DNA from: Planctomycetota bacterium
Lineage (GTDB): Bacteria; Planctomycetota; Phycisphaerae; WQYP01
Direction: 5' to 3'
Assembly: GCA_021826605.1 (NCBI GenBank)
Contig: JAKAZF010000208.1
Coordinates: forward strand, 1-5,906
Length of the DNA: 5,906 nt
This document shows, in pieces, positions 1 to 5,906 of this stretch. The number at the start of each line of letters is the position of its first letter. Position 1 is the stretch's first letter. Made by a program: the position numbers and the translations under genes. The notes below the pieces were generated by a model. It saw only the letters and a program-made list of their open reading frames with translations. It was not told where the DNA came from and searched no databases.

Positions 1-1579
1 AGTGTTGTTTGTTAAAGCCCTTCCGCATGTAACGCAGCATGGACAGAATCAACTGATGCTGCGATTTCAGATACGCCAGATCCCCCGTATGCAGATAATA
101 GTCACTCAGTGCGCATAACCACGAATTGGAATACCCCGGCAGAGAGTTGACGTACGTCAAGGGCAAAGCGTTCGGCCGACGCACACCCTGGGCCTCGAGC
201 CGTACCATAGTCATACTTTTTTCCATCAGGTAGTGGGTGAGGAAAACATTGTTGATGGTTTGACCGGAAATCTGGATATCCCCAATCCAAAGCGAACGAT
301 CGCGCTTGGGGGCATCCCAAATCTGTTGCTGCATGCACAGGTGCGCGGTGTAGGCACCTGTGTACCAGATTTTTGTCAGCAGCGGGTCGGAACATGCAAA
401 GCTGCCCCGGTACTTGACCGGATAATATTTGAAATCAAGCGATAATTGATGCAGGCTTATCCTGTGTCCACCGGCAAAATAGACCGTCGCATAACGAAAA
501 GCGCTGTAGGGTGTGGCCTCCGTGTGGTGGGCACGCAGATGCAACAGATGCACGCCTCCCCAAGGCATCTTGAGCGCCTCGCCACGCGATTCACCGGTGC
601 CAACAATCACGTCCCCTCCGCTGCCGCGAAAAATGATTCTGCCAGCCACCTCCTGGCCAAAATCCAAAATGATTCCCGGCGCGGAGGATCGAGCGGGCAT
701 ATTTAATATCGACCAGCCGATGACATTTGTGCCACGCACCAGATGAACGTGCAGGTGGCTTGGCCGAATCACAAGGTGGATTGGCCTTGCCGGTGCCAGA
801 TGTGAATCACCGGTGTAGCCGGGGCGCAGGGCACCGGCGTTTTCGGCCGTGAGCCGCAGCGGCACGGTTTGCAACCCCGTAAATGCCTGTGCGCCGCGGA
901 TGACTTTCAATCTTTCCGGTTGAAAATGCAGATGATACAAATAATGCCAGTGCGCCGGCCACAGGTTCAGGTGCACATGCGACGGTGGTGGCAACGCGAT
1001 GGCTCTTTGCCAGTGCCCACTTGCCGCATGTCTCCACGGCGACTGGTCGCCGACCGACATGGCAGACCAATACCAATACTTATCCGTGCGGACCACCGTG
1101 TGCCATCCATGGTCGCGGTTGATAATGGATAAATTCACGCCTTCGGAGTGGTTACGGCCGCCAGCGGAAAAAAATATCCGGTTCACCCCCAGCCGCAGAT
1201 ACGACGTAATATTTGCCATGCAGGTCTGCAGCGGGCCGTGCTTTGCCATCGAGCCAGGCGATACGGCTTTGCCATTGATCCATAAATGGATGGGGCCCTT
1301 GATCACGGCATAAAGCAAGGCCTTTTTGGGCAGATGCGTTACTTCAAAATCTCTGCCGAAAATAAGTGCCTTTTTGCCAGCCCGCGGATTGCCCCATATC
1401 CATCGCGGCAGTTCATACACGCGCTTCGGAGAAAAAGGCTTCTGGGCAATTCCAAAAGTCGGGTCAATGCAGGGTGTCTGGCCCCAATGAGATCCAGCCA
1501 GAGACGTTGATGCTGATCCGAAAACGCTTAACAGCAGATAAATGAACGAGGCTGCTCTCCGAACGGAAGTTTGCGCCAT
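1..1579 (-). CDS. Secreted GH78 alpha-L-rhamnosidase-like enzyme, 3' part outside window
   Basis: Reading frame of 526 codons from the ATG at 1577-1579 to the window edge, with no stop; the C-terminal part is missing. The start is fixed by an in-frame TAA directly before the ATG (1580-1582); a weak AAAGGG lies 8 bases upstream. Residues 1-28 form a signal peptide (basic VRRAAS, hydrophobic core, likely cut after SLA), so export is expected. Residues about 85-150 (LWINGKAV, then YLRLGVNRIFFSAGG) look like the N-terminal beta-sandwich of rhamnosidases. Residues 387-440 begin the (alpha/alpha)6 catalytic domain: FACSDPLLTKIW, then DAPKRDRSLWIGD at 422-434. In family GH78 this motif carries the catalytic acids; D422, D427 and D434 have the same spacing as D567, E572 and D579 of Bacillus RhaB as I remember it. 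GH78 hydrolyses terminal alpha-L-rhamnose. The Asp at the general-acid position and the basic KRDR set it apart from classical members, so the true sugar specificity is open. It is the last gene of the codirectional cluster. Confidence 0.86.
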   Translation of the reverse strand, partial: MAQTSVRRAASFIYLLLSVFGSASTSLAGSHWGQTPCIDPTFGIAQKPFSPKRVYELPRWIWGNPRAGKKALIFGRDFEVTHLPKKALLYAVIKGPIHLWINGKAVSPGSMAKHGPLQTCMANITSYLRLGVNRIFFSAGGRNHSEGVNLSIINRDHGWHTVVRTDKYWYWSAMSVGDQSPWRHAASGHWQRAIALPPPSHVHLNLWPAHWHYLYHLHFQPERLKVIRGAQAFTGLQTVPLRLTAENAGALRPGYTGDSHLAPARPIHLVIRPSHLHVHLVRGTNVIGWSILNMPARSSAPGIILDFGQEVAGRIIFRGSGGDVIVGTGESRGEALKMPWGGVHLLHLRAHHTEATPYSAFRYATVYFAGGHRISLHQLSLDFKYYPVKYRGSFACSDPLLTKIWYTGAYTAHLCMQQQIWDAPKRDRSLWIGDIQISGQTINNVFLTHYLMEKSMTMVRLEAQGVRRPNALPLTYVNSLPGYSNSWLCALSDYYLHTGDLAYLKSQHQLILSMLRYMRKGFNKQH

Positions 1580-1645
1580 TTAGCTTGCCCTTTCAAAGAG
1601 CGGCCGCCACAAAAGCAACGCTCCGCAGTCGACTTGCACATCCAT
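1580..1645 (-). CDS. Possible 21-residue leader ORF abutting the GH78-like gene
   Basis: ATG at 1643-1645, 21 codons, then TAA at 1580-1582 touching the ATG of the GH78-like gene in the same frame. A strong AAGGAGG (1657-1663) lies 11 bases before the ATG, a slightly long but usable spacing, whereas the GH78-like gene itself has only a weak site. The peptide (MDVQVDCGALLLWRPL...) has no signal peptide or recognised domain. If translated, it would couple translation to the enzyme gene, because the ribosome stops exactly at the next start. It could equally be chance: a short open frame with a purine-rich stretch is not rare. Confidence 0.22.
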   Translation of the reverse strand: MDVQVDCGALLLWRPLFERAS

Positions 1646-1649
1646 GGGC

Positions 1650-1676
1650 CGGTAAGCCTCCTTGCTGCGCCTACCG
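1650..1676 (-). promoter_or_regulatory. Hairpin exposing a Shine-Dalgarno sequence upstream of the GH78-like gene
   Basis: On the minus-strand RNA, CGGTAGGC pairs with GCTTACCG (8 bp, one G-U wobble) around an 11-base loop, GCAGCAAGGAG. The AAGGAGG sequence lies in the loop and the first base of the 3' arm. The wobble makes the stem better in minus-strand RNA than in plus-strand RNA. It could display a ribosome entry site. I recognise no known riboswitch class here, and a stem of this size can occur by chance. Confidence 0.28.
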
Positions 1677-1759
1677 CGCTAGAACCATCGAAAGGTGGGT
1701 ATCTGTCCCTGATAGAACGTGTCGCGGCATTTAGCTGGGTCTGACTACTAAAGAAAGGG

Positions 1760-2761
1760 TCAGTTCTCCACCTCTTGGGCGTTGAAGGTTGGGAACATAC
1801 CCCAGCCCGGTGCAGGCGGGCCACCGATCATGCCCCCAAAACGAGTGTTGAGGCTTGTCGGAAGTTTACCGTCCGGCACCTGCTGCACGGATCCATCCAG
1901 CATGCAAATATTGACATCACCCACCTGGGCAGTGATGTTTGCATCGGAAGGGCGATTATGGCGACCATAAACATAAACGTTTGACAAAGCAGCAGCACCG
2001 ATCCCACCACTCGACGAGTAGTTGTAAGGTGTCATCCACATACCATCATAAATGAACGCGAGTTGGGATGGACTGGCGATTTTCGACATGTTAAATCCAG
2101 CCGTAACCAAGCCGCTCGTTGCGGACTGATCCACCAGGGCGAATGTCGGCGTGGCGTTATAATAGGAGCTGAAGGCTTTGCTGCCAGAGAAGTTGGGATT
2201 CAGGAAATAATATCCGGAATTGATCCCATACGAGCAATCGACGGTCATCTGTTTGGGCGAGATATGGGTCTGCATGCGCAGCGTGACATCGCCATTCCAA
2301 TCGTTGGGCCCGGATGTTCCTCGGATTATGTTGCCGTTCCCGTCAACCTGGGAAAAAGCCGTTACAGAAAGCCCCGGATCGACAAACATAGTGTCCTGTG
2401 TTTCGCCGACGGCAAGGTTGTTGCCAGGACTCGGCGCTATACCTGCCTCGATCATGATGGCCGGCCACCAGTCGGTGCCGGCCGCGGTGTTTCCATCGGT
2501 GTAACTTCCTGGGAGAATGGCATCGCCATATTCCTGAGCGTACTCCTGCACGCCGGTTCCGATTTCTTTCAAATTGGCTTCGCAGGCAGTCGCCTCGGCC
2601 ACAGACTTGGCCGCTGCCAGTGCGGGAAGCAACAAGGCGATAAGTACCGCAATGATGGCGATAACCACCAGCAATTCAACGAGTGTAAAGCCACACGACA
2701 GCGGCCGCCGAGGGGAGGCTTTTGTCGGCTGATGAGTCGCGGAACCCGGAACCGCCATCAT
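1760..2761 (-). CDS. Type II secretion/type IV pilin-like pseudopilin with C-terminal DG signature
   Basis: Protein of 333 residues with a class III (prepilin) signal. A basic leader of 24 residues ends in RRPLSCG, followed by F25-T-L-V-E29 and a hydrophobic helix to about residue 50 ([23 protein letters not shown]). Prepilin peptidase would cut after G24 and methylate F25; E29 is the conserved Glu at +5. The globular part contains the CEANLKEIG segment typical of planctomycete and verrucomicrobial pseudopilins. Near the C terminus GRHN (H268) is followed by [14 protein letters not shown] (D289, G290), a spaced form of the H-X9-DG signature of this large PVC family. The frame extends upstream to a TTG at 2777-2779, but that codon lies against the AAGGAG at 2770-2775, which instead serves the ATG at 2759-2761 with 8-base spacing; an ATG directly after it is a weaker alternative. 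Likely a periplasmic or surface pseudopilus subunit. Its exact task is unknown; such proteins are highly duplicated and often lie beside glycan-use genes. Confidence 0.95.
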   Translation of the reverse strand: MMAVPGSATHQPTKASPRRPLSCGFTLVELLVVIAIIAVLIALLLPALAAAKSVAEATACEANLKEIGTGVQEYAQEYGDAILPGSYTDGNTAAGTDWWPAIMIEAGIAPSPGNNLAVGETQDTMFVDPGLSVTAFSQVDGNGNIIRGTSGPNDWNGDVTLRMQTHISPKQMTVDCSYGINSGYYFLNPNFSGSKAFSSYYNATPTFALVDQSATSGLVTAGFNMSKIASPSQLAFIYDGMWMTPYNYSSSGGIGAAALSNVYVYGRHNRPSDANITAQVGDVNICMLDGSVQQVPDGKLPTSLNTRFGGMIGGPPAPGWGMFPTFNAQEVEN

Positions 2762-2769
2762 ATTGGTAT

Positions 2770-2775
2770 CTCCTT
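2770..2775 (-). promoter_or_regulatory. Ribosome binding site deciding the pseudopilin start
   Basis: AAGGAG on the minus strand, 8 bases before the tandem ATGATG that begins at 2761. It rules out the upstream TTG as start and lies only 7 bases after the hairpin at 2783-2816. Confidence 0.8.
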
Positions 2776-2782
2776 GCAAAGA

Positions 2783-2816
2783 CCGCTGCGGTCGCCACCG
2801 GCGGCGACCGCAGCGG
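2783..2816 (-). terminator. Perfect 14-bp GC-rich hairpin between the PEP-CTERM and pseudopilin genes
   Basis: CCGCTGCGGTCGCC (2783-2796) and its exact reverse complement GGCGACCGCAGCGG (2803-2816) enclose a 6-base loop. It begins 11 bases after the PEP-CTERM stop. On the minus-strand RNA the stem is followed by TCTTTGC, a poor U tract, so full rho-independent termination is doubtful. Because the pseudopilin ribosome binding site comes right after it, the hairpin may be a partial terminator, or a 3'-end stabiliser that gives the two genes different expression levels. Confidence 0.65.
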
Positions 2817-2827
2817 AATATGAACCA

Positions 2828-4033
2828 TCAAAGGGATCGCCGTCTACAAAGCAGCAGTACCGACGCACCACCAGCCGCAAGCAAACCCAACGCTGCAGGT
2901 TCTGGTGTAGCCGCCACAACCAAATCGATGGAATTGTTTCCCGTATTGTTCACCAGACTGTAACTAAAGCCACTGGGTCCGGAGACTGTCCATGAGGAAA
3001 GGTCGGACGCATTGGCAAGCGTGCTGTAGTCGATGACGTGGTAGGTACCCAAGCCCACATCTCCACCCAGCGCCAGTGTATCAGCGGTGCTCAAACTAAG
3101 CGTACCACCCACATTCAGGGTGCTGTTTGATCCGCCGCTGAAATATAAATTAAGCGTGCTGCCGCTCTTGCCATTCATGTTCAGACCGCCGTTGAGGCTA
3201 AGTGTCCCGACGGCGTTCGTGAACTTGCCATAATTGGCACTTAGCGCGCCACCAGCAGTGATTTGAGTCGATCCGTTGAGGGTCACTAGGCCAGAAATGG
3301 AGCCGATGCCAGCAATCCCGCCGCCGTTAGCGGTGACGGCACCCGTTCCGGTGGCTGATCCACTGGCACCGTTTGATACCAGCAGGGTGCCCGCGCGGAT
3401 ATCCACTCCGCCATTGAAGGAATTTGCGCCGTCGGCCAGCTCGGTATATCCGCCAGTGTTATTGACAATAAATCCCGATAAAAAGCCAGTACTCGCATTG
3501 TTAACGAGACCATTGAACACCACATTACCAGCACCACTTGATGGACCGGTCGTTTGAATGGAAACATTAAATCCGTCAAAAGGTGAAGGGCGAAGATCAT
3601 CGCGAAACGTTACGGTGTCCACTACTATGGCACCGGTTCCGTTCGCGGCAATATTCTGTACGTTTAAAAATGGCCGAAAATTGGTGTTCAGCGTGAGTGT
3701 CGACGCGCTGTTATTGGTGACGGCATTTACCTGCGTCACAAATTGCATGCCCGCCGCGTCCGTCACCGTAATTGCCGGAGCACCACTGTCCACCTGGATA
3801 CCACCAAAATTTGCGTTAGTAATGTCGTTCGTCGTATTTCCATTGTACGTACCGGGGCCGAACTCAGCGGTTTGGGCATTCGCCCAGGGGGTCCCATTGG
3901 CCCAGTTGGCTGTCGTTGACCAATTTTGGTCAGCACCCCCGCCAATCCACGTAGGGTTCCCCGCCATCGCGGTTGTGGCACCTGCCGCAGCGATGACGCC
4001 AGCCATAAGAAAACATCGTGTTGTGTTCACCAT
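2828..4033 (-). CDS. PEP-CTERM surface protein with autotransporter-associated beta-strand repeats
   Basis: Protein of 401 residues. A Sec signal peptide spans 1-24 (hydrophobic core, cut after AMA). It is followed by WIGGGADQNWSTTANW (29-44), the usual opening of secreted proteins with autotransporter-associated beta repeats. The body is Gly/Asn/Ser/Thr-rich and beta-helical in character; the clearest repeat is at about 205-262 (GGVDIRAGTLLVSNG, then GTGAVTANGGGIAGIGSISG). The C terminus is a PEP-CTERM tag: TPEP at 376-379, a hydrophobic span at 380-395 and RRR at 397-399. In this family exosortase removes the tag and delivers the protein to the envelope or the extracellular matrix. No enzymatic motif is visible, so a structural, adhesive or glycan-binding role is an inference. 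The ATG at 4031-4033 has GGGAGG 6 bases upstream. The pseudopilin gene begins 66 bases after its stop. Confidence 0.94.
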   Translation of the reverse strand: MVNTTRCFLMAGVIAAAGATTAMAGNPTWIGGGADQNWSTTANWANGTPWANAQTAEFGPGTYNGNTTNDITNANFGGIQVDSGAPAITVTDAAGMQFVTQVNAVTNNSASTLTLNTNFRPFLNVQNIAANGTGAIVVDTVTFRDDLRPSPFDGFNVSIQTTGPSSGAGNVVFNGLVNNASTGFLSGFIVNNTGGYTELADGANSFNGGVDIRAGTLLVSNGASGSATGTGAVTANGGGIAGIGSISGLVTLNGSTQITAGGALSANYGKFTNAVGTLSLNGGLNMNGKSGSTLNLYFSGGSNSTLNVGGTLSLSTADTLALGGDVGLGTYHVIDYSTLANASDLSSWTVSGPSGFSYSLVNNTGNNSIDLVVAATPEPAALGLLAAGGASVLLLCRRRSL

Positions 4034-4039
4034 AAAACG

Positions 4040-4045
4040 CCTCCC
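4040..4045 (-). promoter_or_regulatory. Ribosome binding site of the PEP-CTERM gene
   Basis: GGGAGG on the minus strand, 6 bases before the ATG at 4033. It supports this start for the protein with the full signal peptide. Confidence 0.75.
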
Positions 4046-4150
4046 AAAATATTAGACAAGCAGGCAATCCCTCCACCACGCAGCAGCGAGATCCCTTAAA
4101 AGAGCACAACCATCCAAATGGGGCTTACGAGCCAGTTAAATCAATCAAGG

Positions 4151-4195
4151 CATTTTTGCCGACGAGCCGCTCTGCTTCACCCATTTTTCCCGACG
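4151..4195. repeat. Pair of 14-base direct repeats upstream of the PEP-CTERM gene
   Basis: CATTTTTGCCGACG (4151-4164) and CATTTTTCCCGACG (4182-4195) match at 13 of 14 bases. Their starts are 31 bases apart, close to three helical turns, which suits a protein binding both on one DNA face. Between the candidate promoter and the gene start, they could be an operator or a leader RNA element. Confidence 0.4.
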
Positions 4196-4230
4196 CAGCA
4201 CAGTCTGCGTTAATAATATTTTCAACCTTG

Positions 4231-4258
4231 AGTGTAGCTCATTGAATCGCCAATACAA
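4231..4258 (-). promoter_or_regulatory. Weak sigma-70-like promoter candidate for the PEP-CTERM gene
   Basis: On the minus strand, TTGTAT (4253-4258) and TACACT (4231-4236) are separated by 16 bases in an AT-rich stretch. They match the -35 and -10 consensus at 3 and 4 of 6 positions. Promoters of this group of bacteria are poorly defined, so this is only the best-looking place. Confidence 0.22.
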
Positions 4259-4475
4259 CCCCAATTTGCGTTTTTATGGTATGATTTTGCGGCAGTTCGA
4301 CGGGAAATCTCAGTGGTTACGGTTGCAGGGCAGATAATATACGCGGATTTCGGCAACGAAGGCCAGCTACGCAGCATTACCCCGTATTTCCATACCCGTC
4401 ATTCTCTGCCGCCAGTTTGCGAACGCCATCCATCGCCCCGACCGGGGCCATCCTCCCGACGCCTTCGTCCTACGG

Positions 4476-5906
4476 TCATCCGGCAGTATATTTGCGATGA
4501 TGCCCCACCGCTTTTGCCCGATAATAAAATCGGAAGGGAGGTGCACAATCTCCGTTAAGATAAAAGTCCGTCCACTGGCCATCCTGTGAGATATGATCCG
4601 CCCATTTGAAATGAAACTCGGCTGGCATCTTTCCGGGTATCCCCAGCAATCGGCGGGGCACGGCCAATTGAAGTTGATTGCCGCGCACTTTGAAGCGGGC
4701 GGTTCCAATTTTTTTCCAATGATAACCGCCTGTATTCCTTTCGACGGTAGTGGTGGTGGCACTTACAACCTTACGATTGATGACGTAATTGTAACCCATC
4801 CAGTTTGCTCCCATATCGGGAATGCTCAGATAGAGAAGCATCCACGACTTGCCACGCCACGATGTGATCGGCCTGCGTGTTTTTACCCAAAAATATAAAT
4901 ATCGGGAAGAATAGGCTGTTTTACAGCCCACAATACTGTTGCGGCCGGTCTGGTTGACGTAATGTTCATGCCCCCACCCGGTGTAATCCCGGTGTACCGC
5001 AAGCCCAGTATTGTTGATAAACAGCGGGCCGATGTTTTTCCACTGCGACAGCGGCCCACGGATATGGATGTTCGCCTTCGCGATCGGCGGGAGGCGGTGC
5101 ACCCCCTTGTACCGCCGAATGTTGGCCACCATCTGGTAGTAGTAGTTGTCGCCAAAACCGCCATACAGCCCGCCGCGATCGGACAGCATGGGTTCAATAT
5201 CGCGGCTGAATTCGGGTGAATATTCATCAATAAAAATGGGCGCGCCCTTCTGTACCATTTTTCCGGCGAAATTCAGCGGTCCGGGAGCTGGAAACGCCAT
5301 CGCCACCCATTCATTCCAACCAGTGATAAACACAAAGCTCGGATTGATCTTCAACGCATGCTGCCATTGCCGGGCAAAGCAGATGCCTCGCCATGGCTGC
5401 TGACGTGCAGGCGGTGGCTCGCTCCCGCCATGATAGCTGCGGCCGATATTGCTGCTCGCCCAGCCGCCAACTGCCACCGGCATTTCTTCCGGCTTGCGGG
5501 GGTTTTTGTGCCACGCATAGGTGTCCGGATTCACACCGAGATTGTCCCATCCCCATTTATCCTTCGCGCCCGTCCATGCCCAGCAATATCGCAAAGTGAA
5601 AAATCGTCGCACCGCCGCTGGCAATGCTGCTTCTCTACCGTGATACAGCATCAGGGGTTTGCCGTGCCATTCAAACCACAACCTTTTCCCTAAACCTTTC
5701 AGGTAGATCGATTGATAGTCGGTCGTCCAGGCCTTATTACCCGCAAAGCATGCAAACTTGGGCACGCGGTTGCCCAATTTCCGCATGTGCAGCCATGCTT
5801 TAAATAGCGCTTTTTGCACTGATAGATAAATAGGGCCGTTGGTATTGTCGAAGATAACCGTATTAACGCCCGCATCTCCAAGCATCGCGGCGTGTTCGCG
5901 AAGTAC
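4476..5906 (-). CDS. GH71/GH99-like glycoside hydrolase with C-terminal beta module, 5' part outside window
   Basis: The frame is open to the right edge and its start is missing; 476 residues are visible, numbered here from the first full codon (5904-5906). It opens with VLREHAAMLGDAGVN and FDNTNG (19-24), the barrel-strand pattern of GH71/GH99-type enzymes. It continues with RYCWAWTGAKDKWGW (106-120), ASSNIGRSYH (150-159), FVFITGWNEWVA (191-202), DEYSPEFSRDIEPM (227-240) and NYYYQMVANIRRYKG (254-268). I remember this succession from bacterial proteins annotated as GH71/99-like or hypothetical. WNEW sits where GH99 endo-alpha-mannosidases and GH71 alpha-1,3-glucanases carry catalytic acids. 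Residues about 275-465 form a separate beta-rich part (GHEHYVNQTGRN, WMGYNYVINR, FHFKWADH, TDFYLNGD) resembling CBM9-type or DOMON-like binding modules. The start, and thus any signal peptide, lies outside, but the design suggests an exported enzyme. Stop is TGA at 4476-4478. The substrate cannot be read from the sequence. Confidence 0.8.
   Translation of the reverse strand, partial: VLREHAAMLGDAGVNTVIFDNTNGPIYLSVQKALFKAWLHMRKLGNRVPKFACFAGNKAWTTDYQSIYLKGLGKRLWFEWHGKPLMLYHGREAALPAAVRRFFTLRYCWAWTGAKDKWGWDNLGVNPDTYAWHKNPRKPEEMPVAVGGWASSNIGRSYHGGSEPPPARQQPWRGICFARQWQHALKINPSFVFITGWNEWVAMAFPAPGPLNFAGKMVQKGAPIFIDEYSPEFSRDIEPMLSDRGGLYGGFGDNYYYQMVANIRRYKGVHRLPPIAKANIHIRGPLSQWKNIGPLFINNTGLAVHRDYTGWGHEHYVNQTGRNSIVGCKTAYSSRYLYFWVKTRRPITSWRGKSWMLLYLSIPDMGANWMGYNYVINRKVVSATTTTVERNTGGYHWKKIGTARFKVRGNQLQLAVPRRLLGIPGKMPAEFHFKWADHISQDGQWTDFYLNGDCAPPFRFYYRAKAVGHHRKYTAG

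Larger units (their letters stand above)
4034..4475. other. 442-base intergenic region, probable leader and promoter of the PEP-CTERM gene
   Basis: No convincing coding frame on either strand. The right part (about 4320-4475) is GC-rich and includes a short inverted repeat GCCCC/GGGGC at 4435-4448, too small to call a terminator for the hydrolase gene. The middle (about 4205-4290) is AT-rich, as expected for a promoter. The part next to the PEP-CTERM gene would be a 5' untranslated leader of roughly 190 bases if the promoter candidate at 4231-4258 is correct. It holds the imperfect direct repeat at 4151-4195. Confidence 0.6.

Noticed and set aside
1646..1759. Possible riboswitch such as a cyclic-di-GMP type, suggested by a GAAAGGTGGG stretch on the plus strand
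   Set aside because: The stretch is on the wrong strand for the downstream gene, and the remaining conserved parts of that class are absent.
1528..1824. 98-residue minus-strand frame spanning the end of the pseudopilin and the start of the GH78-like gene
   Set aside because: It overlaps both supported genes out of frame, and the translation resembles no protein family. The internal ATG at about 1639 gives a short Cys-containing peptide, but nothing supports it over the overlapping frame.
2063..2995. 310-residue open frame on the plus strand
   Set aside because: It is antisense to the pseudopilin and part of the PEP-CTERM gene, both of which have clear family signatures. Its translation is rich in Arg, Gly and Cys with no domain.
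3558..4055. 165-residue open frame on the plus strand with a hydrophobic appearance
   Set aside because: Antisense shadow of the PEP-CTERM gene. Its Val/Ala/Pro content simply mirrors the Asn/Gly/Thr-rich codons of the real gene.
4435..4448. GCCCC/GGGGC inverted repeat after the hydrolase gene, considered as a terminator
   Set aside because: The stem is only 5 bp with a 4-base loop and no U tract on either strand, so it is not distinguishable from chance in GC-rich sequence.
4313..4558. 81-residue plus-strand frame, mostly in the intergenic region
   Set aside because: It starts with GTG without a ribosome binding site, overlaps the end of the hydrolase gene, and is low in informative composition.
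4367..4762. 131-residue minus-strand frame at the end of the GH71/GH99-like gene, considered as a frameshifted continuation
   Set aside because: The enzyme frame ends naturally after the DFYLNGD segment. The alternative frame does not continue a recognisable domain, so I see no reason to call a frameshift.

Overview
The window carries four genes, all on the minus strand and read from high to low coordinates. The first (4476-5906) enters from the right edge and lacks its start. The last (1-1579) runs off the left edge and lacks its stop. The combination of a pseudopilin with an N-terminal methylation motif and a C-terminal DG signature, a PEP-CTERM surface protein with autotransporter-type beta repeats, and secreted glycoside hydrolases points to the PVC superphylum. 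A planctomycete of the Phycisphaerae type is my best guess, but Verrucomicrobia or Lentisphaerae are also possible. This placement is an inference from protein architecture only.

In transcription order: (i) a glycoside hydrolase of the GH71/GH99-like superfamily, with a TIM-barrel-like catalytic part followed by a beta-rich module that may bind carbohydrate; (ii) a 442-base gap with a weak promoter candidate and a 14-base direct repeat; (iii) a PEP-CTERM protein of 401 residues with signal peptide, an NW-type start motif and autotransporter-associated beta-strand repeats; (iv) a 66-base gap holding a perfect 14-bp hairpin next to the ribosome binding site of the following gene; (v) a pseudopilin-like protein of 333 residues; (vi) a 180-base gap with a hairpin whose loop shows a strong Shine-Dalgarno sequence and a possible 21-codon leader ORF; (vii) the first 526 residues of an alpha-L-rhamnosidase-like (GH78) enzyme with signal peptide, N-terminal beta domains and the start of the catalytic domain.

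The GH78-like gene is the least obvious: it is open for 1579 bases without reaching a stop, so it is visible only by reading the minus strand to the window edge. Taken together the genes look like part of a locus for breaking down a complex, probably rhamnose-containing, glycan outside the cytoplasm. Two hydrolases flank two surface components: an exosortase-sorted protein and a pseudopilin. The substrate and any physical cooperation between them are inference. I see no CRISPR array, tRNA, rRNA, insertion sequence or phage gene.
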